DNA from: Deltaproteobacteria bacterium HGW-Deltaproteobacteria-19
GTDB lineage: Bacteria; Desulfobacterota; Syntrophia; Syntrophales; PHBD01
Reading direction: 5' to 3'
DNA: 64,000 nucleotides
Assembly: GCA_002841865.1 (NCBI GenBank)
Contig: PHBD01000018.1
Location: 62,001-126,000, forward strand
This document shows, in pieces, positions 26,621-36,228 of this stretch. A program made the translations under genes and the position numbers. Within the stretch, counting starts at the first letter, position 1, and every line of letters starts with the position of its first letter. Under the pieces are notes generated by a model, which was not told where the DNA came from, searched no databases, and worked only from the letters and a program-made list of their open reading frames with translations.

Positions 26621-28225
26621 ATGATCGAGGACTGGTACCAGGAGAAGGAGAAGGATAACCGTTTCCCGAAAGAGCTTGTCATGGGAGAGTTCCTGCGCCG
26701 CAACGCCGATCGATTTCCCAACCGGACGGCGGTGGTCTACGGGGACCGCCGCTACACCTACCGGGAGTTCAACACCCGGGTAAACCGCCTGGCCAACGCC
26801 CTGGTAAACGCGGGGCTGAAGAAGGGCCAGCGGGTGGGCATCTTTTCCCATAACTCCGACCGCTGCGTGGAGGCCGCCCTGGCCGTGGCCAAGGCCGGCG
26901 GTGTCTTCATCCCGGTCAACTTCCGGCTCGTGGGCCACGAGGTGGAGTACATCCTCAACTTCAACGAGGCGGAAGCCGTCTTCGTGGATTGGCCTGTCCT
27001 GAGCGTCATCCAGGAGATCCGCGGCAATCTCCGGGCGAAGCACATCATCGTCTTGCGGCCCGATGGCCCCATCCCCGAGGGAATGCTCTCCTGCGACGCA
27101 TTCGCCGCCTCCGGGTCCGAGGGGGAGCCGGATGTGGACGTCTGGGAGGGCGATTACGTGGGCCTCGCCCAGACGGGAGGCACAACGGGCCGCCCCAAGG
27201 GTGTCCTGATCACCCACCGCTCCGTCTGCAGCATCATCTACCAGATCTGCTTCATCCACAATTACCGGGAGGACGACCACGGCCTCCAGGCCATGCCCTC
27301 TTACAGCTCCGCGGGCATCGCCTATGACTGGGGTGCCACGCTCTTCCACGGGGGCACGCTCTTCATCGCGCCGCTTCCCCCCTTCGACCCGGCGGCGATC
27401 CTGGAGATCATCACCCGGGAGAAGATCAACCACCTCACCCTGGCGCCGGTCATGCTGGAGTTTATCCTGATGGTCCTGGGGGCGGCGCCGGGGAAGTACG
27501 ACGTCAGCTCCGTCCGGACGGTCATCTCCGCGGGCGCCCCCACGCTGCCGAAAACGCGGGAGGCCGCCATCAAGGTTTTCGGGGAAGGCGCCCTTTACGT
27601 GGAGTACTCTGCCACGGAGATGGGCGTGGCCACCTGCCTCAAGCCCCACGAAGTCCTGAAGTACCCCCTCAGCTCCGGCCGCGCCGCCCTGGGCCAGGAG
27701 GTGAAGATTGTCGGCCTCGACGGAAAGGATCTCCCCCGGGGCGAGGTGGGGGAAATCGTCGTGGCGGGAACCATGGTCACGCCGGGATACAACAAGAATC
27801 CCGAGGCGAATCGCTCTTCCTTCCACGGCCGCTACCTGGGCATCGGCGACATGGGCATCATGGACGAGGAGGGCTACGTCACCATCGTGGACCGCAAGTC
27901 CGACATGATCATCAGCGGGGGGGCGAACATCTATCCCGCGGAGATCGAGGAGGTGATGATCAGGAACGGCAAGATCGCCGAGGTGGCCGTCATCGGCGTA
28001 CCCGACGAGAAGTGGGGTGAGTCGGTGAAGGCGCTGATCCGGCTCCAGCCGGGCCAGGAAGCGACGCCGGAGGAGATCGTCGAGTGGTGCAGGGGCAAGA
28101 TGGCGGGCTACCGCGTGCCCAGGTCCGTGGAGTTCGTGGCGGACTTCCCGCGCACGGCAGCGGGCAAGGTTCAGAAGTCGGTCCTCCGCAAGAAATACTG
28201 GGAGGGCGTGGACCGGAAAATATGA
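26621..28225 (+). CDS. AMP-forming acyl-CoA ligase
   Basis: A 534-residue member of the AMP-binding (ANL) superfamily. The P-loop is QTGGTTGRPKG, the adenine motif lies at EYSATEMG, the hinge region in GDMGIMDEEGYVTIVDRKSD, and the catalytic lysine is in TAAGKVQKSVLR. The reaction is acid + ATP + CoA to acyl-CoA + AMP + PPi. Length and layout are those of medium/long-chain or aryl acid:CoA ligases; the substrate cannot be fixed from sequence. GGAGGGAAGAGC precedes the ATG. It is followed after 71 bases by an FAD dehydrogenase, with a palindromic repeat between, so co-transcription is uncertain. Confidence 0.93.
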   Translation: MIEDWYQEKEKDNRFPKELVMGEFLRRNADRFPNRTAVVYGDRRYTYREFNTRVNRLANALVNAGLKKGQRVGIFSHNSDRCVEAALAVAKAGGVFIPVNFRLVGHEVEYILNFNEAEAVFVDWPVLSVIQEIRGNLRAKHIIVLRPDGPIPEGMLSCDAFAASGSEGEPDVDVWEGDYVGLAQTGGTTGRPKGVLITHRSVCSIIYQICFIHNYREDDHGLQAMPSYSSAGIAYDWGATLFHGGTLFIAPLPPFDPAAILEIITREKINHLTLAPVMLEFILMVLGAAPGKYDVSSVRTVISAGAPTLPKTREAAIKVFGEGALYVEYSATEMGVATCLKPHEVLKYPLSSGRAALGQEVKIVGLDGKDLPRGEVGEIVVAGTMVTPGYNKNPEANRSSFHGRYLGIGDMGIMDEEGYVTIVDRKSDMIISGGANIYPAEIEEVMIRNGKIAEVAVIGVPDEKWGESVKALIRLQPGQEATPEEIVEWCRGKMAGYRVPRSVEFVADFPRTAAGKVQKSVLRKKYWEGVDRKI

Positions 28226-28227
28226 AG

Positions 28228-28276
28228 CACCGCGGGGGGACAGATTCGAGTAGGGGGGACAGATTTTAATCTGTCG
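28228..28276. repeat. GGGGACAGAT-type palindromic repeat
   Basis: Two GGGGGGACAGATT half-sites in a row; the second completes a perfect palindrome GACAGATT-TT-AATCTGTC. It belongs to the family of short palindromes found at many gene ends in this window and may act as a terminator or mRNA-end hairpin. Confidence 0.6.
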
Positions 28277-28296
28277 CCCGTTATCGAAAGTAAACC

Positions 28297-29628
28297 ATGA
28301 ATAATTACAATGTCATGATCATCGGGTCGGGACCCGCCGGGCTGTTCGCGGCGCTGGAGCTGGAGCGTCTCGGCGTGGACCGCGTCGCCGTGCTCGACCG
28401 GCGGCCGTATCCCGCCGGGGGGCTCCTCAACGACGGAAAGCTGAATTTCGATTACCGCATCGGGATCGACCTGGAGGAGCTTCGGATCGATGCCGATGCA
28501 GCGCAGCGCCTGATGGGGGAGATCCGCGAAGTCTTCGTCGGTTTTCCATCCTGCCGGCAGGTCACGTTCATCGACGGGAACGAAAGGATCGCGGCGTTGG
28601 CGAGCATCGCCGCAGAGCATGGTGTCCTGTTCATTGCCCCGGAGCAGTGGCACTGGGGAACGGACAACGGGAAGGCCGTCGTCGATTATCTGAGGAGCAG
28701 GCTCACGAAAACGGAATTCCTGCTCGGCACGGCAGCGACGTCGATCGCCCGGCAGGACGACGGCTGCTACCACGTGTCCTGCCTCCATGAGCGCAAGCGG
28801 GTCAGCCATGCCGCCAGGGTCATCCTGGCCGCTCCGGGACGCAGCGGTGCATACTGGTTTCGGGACGTTGCCGGAAAGCTGGACGTCCGGCACAACTTCG
28901 GACCGATCGACGTAGGAATCCGCATTGAATTGAACAGAAAATTCTACGATCCCGTTACGGAAATCGTGTACGACCCGAAGTTCATTTTCAAGACGTCGCG
29001 CCACGGGGACAAAGTCCGGACCTTCTGCACCAATCCCGGGGGACGGGTGCGGGTGGAGAGCTACGATCGCTTCAAACTGGTCAACGGCGACGCCCTTTCC
29101 GGCCGGAAGACGGACAACACGAACTTTGCCCTCATCAACACGGTTTCCCTGACGGAGCCCTTTTCCGACACGAGCGAGTTCGGCCACATGATCGCCCTGC
29201 AGTTCCACCTGCTGGGGGGAGGAAGGCCGATTGTCCAGAGGGTGGGGGACTTCCGGGAGGGACGGAGAAGCTCCAGGCGGACCTTCGACAGCATACCCCG
29301 GCATTTCGGCGTGTGCCGGGCAACCTACGCCGCCACACCCGGGGACATCACGCTCGGCCTGCCTGCCCGCATCATCGACAATCTCTGGGAATCCCTGAAA
29401 AAGCTCGACAAGATCGTGCCGGGGATCCTTCATCCCTCCACGCTGCTGTATGCGCCGGAGATCAAGTTCTTCGACACGCATTTCCCCACGGACGAACACC
29501 TGGAAACAAACGTCGAGGGCATCTTCGTCGCCGGCGACGGGACCGGGAAGAGCCGCGGGATCGTGGGGGCATCCATTTCCGGGCTCATCGCCGCCCGGGG
29601 AATGGCCGCGAAGTACTTCCATTCATAG
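28297..29628 (+). CDS. FAD-dependent dehydrogenase (COG2509-like)
   Basis: A 443-residue flavoprotein. The N-terminal dinucleotide-binding motif is MIIGSGPAGLFAALELERLG, followed by the Glu/Asp-type end of strand two (VAVLDRRPYPAGG). The C-terminal FAD-closing motif is IFVAGDGTGKSRGIVGAS. The middle part resembles the uncharacterised FAD-dependent dehydrogenases of the COG2509 type. No signal peptide or Cys cluster is visible, so it should be cytoplasmic. It has no good Shine-Dalgarno directly before the ATG. The substrate is unknown. Confidence 0.88.
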   Translation: MNNYNVMIIGSGPAGLFAALELERLGVDRVAVLDRRPYPAGGLLNDGKLNFDYRIGIDLEELRIDADAAQRLMGEIREVFVGFPSCRQVTFIDGNERIAALASIAAEHGVLFIAPEQWHWGTDNGKAVVDYLRSRLTKTEFLLGTAATSIARQDDGCYHVSCLHERKRVSHAARVILAAPGRSGAYWFRDVAGKLDVRHNFGPIDVGIRIELNRKFYDPVTEIVYDPKFIFKTSRHGDKVRTFCTNPGGRVRVESYDRFKLVNGDALSGRKTDNTNFALINTVSLTEPFSDTSEFGHMIALQFHLLGGGRPIVQRVGDFREGRRSSRRTFDSIPRHFGVCRATYAATPGDITLGLPARIIDNLWESLKKLDKIVPGILHPSTLLYAPEIKFFDTHFPTDEHLETNVEGIFVAGDGTGKSRGIVGASISGLIAARGMAAKYFHS

Positions 29629-29707
29629 AAAAAGGGACAGGTTTCATCCCGTCCCCGTGCTGCCATGCCCCGAGAGGGGAAAGGATCTCCGCTCCCCGGC
29701 GGGGGGA

Positions 29708-31390
29708 TCAGTTCACGGCCCGGCTCCATCTCGCCATGACGATGTCGGGGACGTCCCATCCCTTCTGCTCCATGAGCCCGATGAAGGCCCGGCGGTAAAG
29801 GAGCGTGACGGTGACCGTGGCCCTGCCCTTTGACGGCGGGTTGAACGCAAAGGACGACGCATCGCGGGCGAAGGCGGCCAGCCGGTTGTCGCTGACGAGA
29901 TCGGTGTGCTTCCAGTAGGCCGAGGCGGGAACGACCTCCGTCCATCTCTCCTTGAGCAGCTTCGCGTACGCCTTGCCGGGCCTCCCTCCGTAGTGCCCCT
30001 GCCTTCCCTTTGCCTGCCCACACCATTCCGGAAGGACCGCTCCGTCCACCTGACGGAGGGGTTTCCCCCGCCTGTCCCGGGCCTCCACCAGGAGGATCAG
30101 GTGCCGGAGGGGAGTGTCCGTGGGGACGTGGTGCCCCGTCCGGTCGTTGTGCAGCTCCACCGTTACGGCGAGCCGTCCGTCTTTCCTCCGCGCCGCGGCG
30201 CTCATGGAGAGGGAGTTGCGAAGGATCTCCGGGCCGACGGTCATGTTGTGGCTGTGAATCGCGTCCGGATCGCGGTCGATGCCGCCCTTCCCGGGCGCCA
30301 CGTTGGTCAGGGCCTTTCCCTTGTGGATCGCCGGGGAGGGCATGTGGCACTCCTGGCAGGTTTTCGCCCGGCCCGATTTCGGATCGGCGTAGGGGCTCTT
30401 CAGCCATTCCCCGTAGGAGTTGTAGACCACCGTATCCCAGAAGACGCCGAAGTGGCAGGGGGCGCAGTAGCGGCTTTCCTTGAGCAGCGGCAGGTTCGTG
30501 TCCTCTTCTGGGACGTTGTCGTCCTCGAAGGTGCCGAAGAAGAGCTGCGGCCGGTCCGGATCGTTTGTGAAGGGCCGGCGGACGGACATGGCGCGGACGC
30601 CCGGGACGTCCCGGAAGGGCATCCGGGTGACCGGGTCCAGGTGGACGTCCGCGACCTTGTGGCAGAAGTCGCAGTGGACGCCGTACCGGTCGGCGCCGCG
30701 CACCGACCGGGGATCGATGTTTCCGGAGAGCGAGGTCCCCGGGACATGGCAGGCGGAGCAGTTTCCGGCTGTGTCCGGAAAGTCCTGGACAAAGCCCGGC
30801 CCGTAATACGGCCCGGCCGGATCGGGGCGCTGCGGGAGGAGGGACGTGTTCCAGGCGCCGGTTCCCGGTGCGTAGCGCGTGGGCGGGCTTTTGTTTCCCT
30901 TCGTGTCGGTGCCCGCGTACATGGTCAGGAAGCGCGGGTTCACGGCGGATTTCAGGTGCGCGTCCTCGAGGCTCATGGCGATGAGGGACGCGTTGTGGCA
31001 GGAGGAGCAGCCGTCCTTCCCCACCGGCGGGATCCACTCGTACTTCGCGTTGTCGTTGATCTGATAGCGGATCATCCGGATCCGGAGGCCTTCTCTCGGG
31101 GCCTTCACATCACGGGCAAGGGCGCAGTACCACCCGTCCTTCCAGGCGCTCACACGGACGGGCTTTCCGGCCGGCACATCCCGGATCGCAAAGCCGCCGG
31201 CGGCATCCGACACGACGAAGTCCTTCGCGCCCTGGATCCGGACGCGGACGCCGGCCACGGGACCCCGGCCGTCGCTGACGGTGCCGCTGATCCCGCCACC
31301 CGGTGCCGCCCCCGTTTCGCGCCCTCCCGGGCCCGGCAGGGCCAGGAAGATGAGAAGCAGAACAGGAACCAGAAACAAACGTTTGCTCAT
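29708..31390 (-). CDS. Exported pentahaem c-type cytochrome with carboxypeptidase-regulatory-like domain
   Basis: A 560-residue exported cytochrome. After a signal peptide (about 1-24) comes a carboxypeptidase-regulatory-like beta domain (about 33-107). Five haem-binding motifs follow: CSSCH (128-132), CSACH, CDFCH, CAPCH and CQECH. The C-terminal third (VTVELHNDRTGHHVPTD and on) is beta-rich and has no haem site. The start at 31390 is used because it makes a 4-base ATGA overlap with the upstream giant gene. It is third in an operon after a lipoprotein and a 1602-residue surface protein. It probably carries electrons in the periplasm or at the cell surface; the partner is unknown. Confidence 0.88.
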   Translation of the reverse strand: MSKRLFLVPVLLLIFLALPGPGGRETGAAPGGGISGTVSDGRGPVAGVRVRIQGAKDFVVSDAAGGFAIRDVPAGKPVRVSAWKDGWYCALARDVKAPREGLRIRMIRYQINDNAKYEWIPPVGKDGCSSCHNASLIAMSLEDAHLKSAVNPRFLTMYAGTDTKGNKSPPTRYAPGTGAWNTSLLPQRPDPAGPYYGPGFVQDFPDTAGNCSACHVPGTSLSGNIDPRSVRGADRYGVHCDFCHKVADVHLDPVTRMPFRDVPGVRAMSVRRPFTNDPDRPQLFFGTFEDDNVPEEDTNLPLLKESRYCAPCHFGVFWDTVVYNSYGEWLKSPYADPKSGRAKTCQECHMPSPAIHKGKALTNVAPGKGGIDRDPDAIHSHNMTVGPEILRNSLSMSAAARRKDGRLAVTVELHNDRTGHHVPTDTPLRHLILLVEARDRRGKPLRQVDGAVLPEWCGQAKGRQGHYGGRPGKAYAKLLKERWTEVVPASAYWKHTDLVSDNRLAAFARDASSFAFNPPSKGRATVTVTLLYRRAFIGLMEQKGWDVPDIVMARWSRAVN

Positions 31391-34300
31391 CGCCACAGGT
31401 CAACCGGAAGAGGAGACGGCATCTGATTCTTGTAGTCGCACCGGCTCACGGCCGTGACGGCGATCCTGTCCCCGGCTTTCCAGTCCACGGCCCGGTCCAG
31501 CTTCAATTCGACGTCCCCCTTGTTCACCGTCGCGTCCTTCGCCAGCCAGGACCATCCGGTGATCTGCCCGGTCCCGGAATCCAGGCGGCGGACCGCCTGG
31601 TATGTCTTCCCGTCGGACTGGACGGGCGTGCTGACGGTGACGACGGACCGGTTCGTGGCGTCGTCCAGCCGGACGTCCTTGATCTGCAGCTCTTCGAACT
31701 GCTCCGGCAGGGCCGGATCGACGGGGAGCTTCGGGTCCGACGGGTAGGCCCAGCCGACGTTCCAGGCCTTGTCGAACGAGCATTTGGGGTCGATCTTTCC
31801 GCAGTCCGTGTATTTCACCGGGGCAGGCCGGTGGTTCGCGTCGTCCCTCCGGAAATCGGCCGGCAGGCCGAACTGGAAGCCGAAGCAGCCGCCGCTGGGG
31901 CATTCCATGGCCTTTACGGACCACTGGCAGATGGCGTCGTCTCCCTGGAAGTCGATGATGTCCTGCTTCTTGTACTGGCATGCCTTCCTGGCGGCGTTCC
32001 ATTCGCAGAAACTTGCGGGCCGGCAGGCTTCCGCCACCCCGTCGTCGAAGGCCTTCCGGAATTCCCCCATGTCCATGGTCACCGTCAGGATGCCGCTTCC
32101 CGCGTCGTAGTTCCGCGTCCAGGAGGCGGGCCAGTTCTTCTGCACCGCGATGTTGATCGGCTTGATGATGACGGCGGTGTTGTCCGCCCGGGGCTCCGGC
32201 TTCTGCCCGATCCCCTCGCCCTCGATCGTCCGGTTGAGGCCCACACGAACCAGGCCGGTGTCGGCCTCGGTCGCGGCCTTGTCCCGGCCCTTCCCGACGA
32301 AGAGCTGGAAGGTCACCCGGGTGGCGGGCTTGGTGTAGAGGAGAAAGACGTTGTAGCGCTTGCCTTCCTCGAAGACGGTGACGTTTGCCGGCTGCGACTG
32401 GCCGGCGATGGCCTGCGTTTCGGTCCTCTGCGTGTCTCCGCTGACGGTCGTGTCGAGGTAGTAGGCGCCGTTGTTGACGATCAGGCTGCTCCGCTGGAAC
32501 AGGTCGGCGCCCATCATGCGGATGCTCTGCTCGGGACTGGCGTACTCGCCCCGGTTCCAGTCGACCACCCGGTCCAGAAAGAGGGTCGTGCTGTCGCCGC
32601 CTTTCACGACGCTTTTGGCCAGGCCGGCGGGGCTCACGCAGTTGCCCGACGGGTCGATGCGCTTCACCACGCCGTACGAGTATTTGCAGGTATCGCAGGT
32701 GATCCCGCTCGAGATCGTGATGGTCGAATACGCCCCCGGGCCGGGATCCGTCCGGTCCACGCGGGACAGGGTGTGCATCTCCCTCCTGCTGTCATAGGGA
32801 TCCGTGATGATGACGGGATCTCCGGCCTGCCAGTTCACGACGCCCTTGAGCTTGAAGGTGGTGGCGCCCTTGTCTTTCGACTCGGTGTCCTGGATGGCGA
32901 GGGAGCTGATGCAGGCGTCGGAGTTGACCCGCCGGACGGTCTTGTAGGCGTTGCAGGCGGCGCCCGAGCAGGAGACCTTGTCCGTATCGACCGTGACGGT
33001 CGTCTTGCCGCCGTTGGCCGGATCCTGGAGCCGGATGCCCTGGATCGGCAGGATTTCCATGGGCTCCGCGAAGGAAGCCCCTGCGCTCAGAACGACCTGA
33101 TCGCCCAGCATGGGCTCGGGACGGTCGATCAGGTACTGCCGGTAGAGGGGAATGCCGTAGCAGAACCGGTTTTCGCAGAGGGAGGCCCACTTGTTGACGT
33201 CGTCGCAGTTACCTTTTCCCCGGCCCGCGCACTCCGGGTAAACGACGGCGGAGACGTAATCGTAGGGCACCTGGAAGCAGGACTGCTCCGAGAGGCACTC
33301 CACCGTCTCCCTGGGCGTCTCGAAATACCGGTCCCGGTTCACGGAGATCGTCCAGTCCAGGGTCCGGCCGCCCCCGGAGTCTTTCGCACCCGCCAGCCCG
33401 CTCAGGGTGCCGTCGTCGTCGTTCAGCTCCGTCTGGCGGTCGATGTCGGTGAAATCCGTGCTGAAGAGATCCGCCACGGTGCTCCTGTGGAACGTGCAGT
33501 ATTCCCTCTTCACCTTGGCTGCGTCCACGATGGCGGTCCCCGGCTTGAAGAGCGGGACGATGATGAAATGCCGGATGTCCACGCCGTTGAAGTAGAGGTT
33601 CTTCGAATGGAAAGCCGGCGGATAGTAGAACGCGTTGGGCTGCTTCCAGCCGATGGCCGCGTTCGGCAGGATGCACTGCCCGCGGTCTGCGCCCTCCTTG
33701 GCCTTCGGAATGCCCAGGCTCCGGTTTCCGGGGCCGTACATGAAGCCGCTGTCATTGCAGATCCCGTTTGACGGATCGCTGCACTTCAGAACGCGCCGGC
33801 GGATGTTCAGGAAGGCGTTGCTCTCCTGGTACACCGGCCCGTCGTAGATGTTGTAGAGGCGCTGGTACATGGCGAAGTTGTCCGTGGGATAGCTGACCCC
33901 CTCATCCTTCATGAGGCAGTAGGCCTCTCCCCCGTCCGCGCATTTCAGCCCGGTCCTGTCGCCGATGGCGGGGCCGGCGCTGGTCGCGTAGGGATTCTTC
34001 GCCTCGTCCTGGGTGCTGCCGATGAAGACGCTGCGCCGCGTGAGAGCCCAGTAGCCGTTGTACACCTGGTCGTAGCTGCCGCCGGAGACCATCGTCAGGC
34101 CACCGTTCAGGACGTCCGTCAGGGCGCTGTCCGTCAGGAGGAACCAGTTGGACCGGAGCCAGATGGCCCCGAAATTCTGCTGCGCCCAGTGAAAGGACGA
34201 CGTGTAGGACTGGATGGCGCTGATGACGCAGTTGTCCGTCTGTCCCTTGATGCAGTACAGGGGGTCGTCGGCGGCGTTTACGGAGGGGCAGGAGAGGTCG

Positions 34301-36195
34301 TCCGGGTGCATCGGCGTCGTTGCGCACCGCGTCGGCAGGAGAAAGGCCCCGACCGGGACGATGGGATACAGGTCTTCGAACTGCTTTGCAAAGGGGTTCG
34401 CGACGGGGTGCAGGGCCGGGCTGTCCGGGGCCTTGTCCGTGTAAACGCCCCGGCAGACGCCGGTCGTGTCGACGGTGATCAGCGAGTGCTGGGCCGTGCT
34501 GCAGAAATTCCCCCTGAAGCTCCGGATCGGCGCCGTTCCCGACTTGGTGACCTGGATGGCGGCGTAGCCCTCCCACTTCTTGTTCCGGGAAAGGCCGCTG
34601 ACCAGGGACGGGACGAACCAGTAGCAGGCGCCGCAGGTTCCGGCGCCCGCTGCCATGTTGTTCTCGATTGTGTTGTAGCCGTTCATGATGAAGAAGACCG
34701 AGGGGTGGATGTAATCCCCGCTGTCCTGGAGGAACTGCTTGCCGCTCGTCTTGACGTTGATGCCGGGAACCCTGCGGGGGTTGTCGCGGTATTCCACGGC
34801 GGGGCGGGCATAGACGCCGAGGTTGGCTCGAAGGATGTTGTCCGTTTCCGTCCCCTCGGCGAGGACATAGCCGTGGCCGATGGACTTGTAGGCGACGTTG
34901 CGCTCCAGGGTGACGTTCTGCGCGCCTCTCAGCTCGATCCAGCGGGTCATCGACTCGTTGATGGAGCAGTCCCGGACGAACGTGTTTGTCGGTGCCCGCC
35001 GGGTCAGGTGGAAGTTGACCGGGCTGTGGGCCGGCCGGCCGCCCTGCCCGAGCTGGCGGAACTCGACGCCCTGCACCTGGAACTGCCGGAACCCCTGGCG
35101 GACGATCGTGTGGCCCCCGAAGAAGACCCCTTCCTTCTCGGGCATGCCCAGGCAGGTCGAGCCGTCATAATCGGCGCAGGCCTCCGAGACGATCCGGATG
35201 CTTCGCGACAGGAGGCCCACAGCGGCCCGGGTTTCCACGGACTGCCGGCGGAGGCCGTCCCTGGTGAGACGGTCCGGGATGTCGTGCTTTGCCAGGGAAT
35301 ACGCCTCTCCGGAGTGCGGGTAGGCCACGGTCCCCTTCAGGAAGATGTCCGACTCCCGGTTGTCCTTCTGGATGCTGGCAATCGTCTGCACTTCCGAGTG
35401 GCCGGGGAGGTAGTCCGTCGTCGTGACGACGATCTGGTCGCCTTCGTCCCAGTCTTCCACGATCCGGTCGAGGTCCAGCTTCAGCTCCTTGCTGTACACG
35501 CTGGCGGAGAGCCTTCCCCAGCTCGTGCCCGGGTCGCCCGGATCGAGGTCCCTGTAGGTCGCCCCCTTCCTGCCGAAGAGGAACAGGGAGCCGTCGTAGG
35601 ACACGGCCAGGACCTTGCGGCCGAAATAGGCGTTCGGGCCCGCATCGTCATCCGTGGGAAGGGGCTTGTAGGCATAGAAGTAGTCGTCCGCCGCCCCGCC
35701 CGGCAGGCCCTTGACCTTGTCGTCGTCCCCGTGGAGCCAGGCATCCTCGGGGACGCCGCAGGTGTTTCCCTTCGTCAGGCATGCAATGCCCCGATCCTTT
35801 TCGCTTCCGTAGAGATGGATCGAGAGGACGTTCTTCAGGTCCTTCTTCCCGAACGGATGGTCCGGCGAGCCGGCGACGAGGCTTCCGCCCTTCTCGATCA
35901 GGATGGAGCGGGCCCAGAAGTCGGTCTTCGCGTCCAGGAAGATCAATTTCCCGCCGTCGACGATGTTGACGTACGCGTAGTTGTAGGTTCCGGGGCCCAG
36001 GCAGATCTTCGTGTCGATCGTCCGGTCCTTCCCGAAGTTGGCCTGCTCCATGGCGGGCGTGGTCGTGGTGACGCCCCGGCACTCGTCCTCGTAGTCGTAG
36101 GCGGCCCGGGCCGGGAGGGGAAAGGCCAGGAGAAGGATCAGGAAAAGGGCCGGCAGGCAGGAAACCGCAATTCTGTGCCTGGAATACGGGGGCAT
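31387..36195 (-). CDS. Giant exported protein with G8-like and parallel beta-helix regions
   Basis: A 1602-residue exported protein. A signal peptide (about 1-32, ending PLPARA) leads into a Cys-containing mature chain. The first 250 residues resemble a G8 domain as in CEMIP/TMEM2 proteins: SILIEKGGSLVAGSPDHPFG, then DWDEGDQIVVTTTDYLPGHS. A right-handed beta-helix follows (INESMTRWIELRGAQNVTLE, VAYKSIGHGYVLAEGTETDN). Further W-x-x-GD-type modules recur near 1150 and at the C-terminus (DWKAGDRIAVTAV). Such proteins bind or cut carbohydrate in other systems. It lies between a lipoprotein gene (33-base gap) and a cytochrome gene (4-base overlap). Binding to an extracellular polymer is inference. 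Confidence 0.85.
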   Translation of the reverse strand: MPPYSRHRIAVSCLPALFLILLLAFPLPARAAYDYEDECRGVTTTTPAMEQANFGKDRTIDTKICLGPGTYNYAYVNIVDGGKLIFLDAKTDFWARSILIEKGGSLVAGSPDHPFGKKDLKNVLSIHLYGSEKDRGIACLTKGNTCGVPEDAWLHGDDDKVKGLPGGAADDYFYAYKPLPTDDDAGPNAYFGRKVLAVSYDGSLFLFGRKGATYRDLDPGDPGTSWGRLSASVYSKELKLDLDRIVEDWDEGDQIVVTTTDYLPGHSEVQTIASIQKDNRESDIFLKGTVAYPHSGEAYSLAKHDIPDRLTRDGLRRQSVETRAAVGLLSRSIRIVSEACADYDGSTCLGMPEKEGVFFGGHTIVRQGFRQFQVQGVEFRQLGQGGRPAHSPVNFHLTRRAPTNTFVRDCSINESMTRWIELRGAQNVTLERNVAYKSIGHGYVLAEGTETDNILRANLGVYARPAVEYRDNPRRVPGINVKTSGKQFLQDSGDYIHPSVFFIMNGYNTIENNMAAGAGTCGACYWFVPSLVSGLSRNKKWEGYAAIQVTKSGTAPIRSFRGNFCSTAQHSLITVDTTGVCRGVYTDKAPDSPALHPVANPFAKQFEDLYPIVPVGAFLLPTRCATTPMHPDDLSCPSVNAADDPLYCIKGQTDNCVISAIQSYTSSFHWAQQNFGAIWLRSNWFLLTDSALTDVLNGGLTMVSGGSYDQVYNGYWALTRRSVFIGSTQDEAKNPYATSAGPAIGDRTGLKCADGGEAYCLMKDEGVSYPTDNFAMYQRLYNIYDGPVYQESNAFLNIRRRVLKCSDPSNGICNDSGFMYGPGNRSLGIPKAKEGADRGQCILPNAAIGWKQPNAFYYPPAFHSKNLYFNGVDIRHFIIVPLFKPGTAIVDAAKVKREYCTFHRSTVADLFSTDFTDIDRQTELNDDDGTLSGLAGAKDSGGGRTLDWTISVNRDRYFETPRETVECLSEQSCFQVPYDYVSAVVYPECAGRGKGNCDDVNKWASLCENRFCYGIPLYRQYLIDRPEPMLGDQVVLSAGASFAEPMEILPIQGIRLQDPANGGKTTVTVDTDKVSCSGAACNAYKTVRRVNSDACISSLAIQDTESKDKGATTFKLKGVVNWQAGDPVIITDPYDSRREMHTLSRVDRTDPGPGAYSTITISSGITCDTCKYSYGVVKRIDPSGNCVSPAGLAKSVVKGGDSTTLFLDRVVDWNRGEYASPEQSIRMMGADLFQRSSLIVNNGAYYLDTTVSGDTQRTETQAIAGQSQPANVTVFEEGKRYNVFLLYTKPATRVTFQLFVGKGRDKAATEADTGLVRVGLNRTIEGEGIGQKPEPRADNTAVIIKPINIAVQKNWPASWTRNYDAGSGILTVTMDMGEFRKAFDDGVAEACRPASFCEWNAARKACQYKKQDIIDFQGDDAICQWSVKAMECPSGGCFGFQFGLPADFRRDDANHRPAPVKYTDCGKIDPKCSFDKAWNVGWAYPSDPKLPVDPALPEQFEELQIKDVRLDDATNRSVVTVSTPVQSDGKTYQAVRRLDSGTGQITGWSWLAKDATVNKGDVELKLDRAVDWKAGDRIAVTAVSRCDYKNQMPSPLPVDLWR

Positions 36196-36228
36196 GGTCT
36201 GTCTCCTTCTTGCAGGGGGATGGATCGG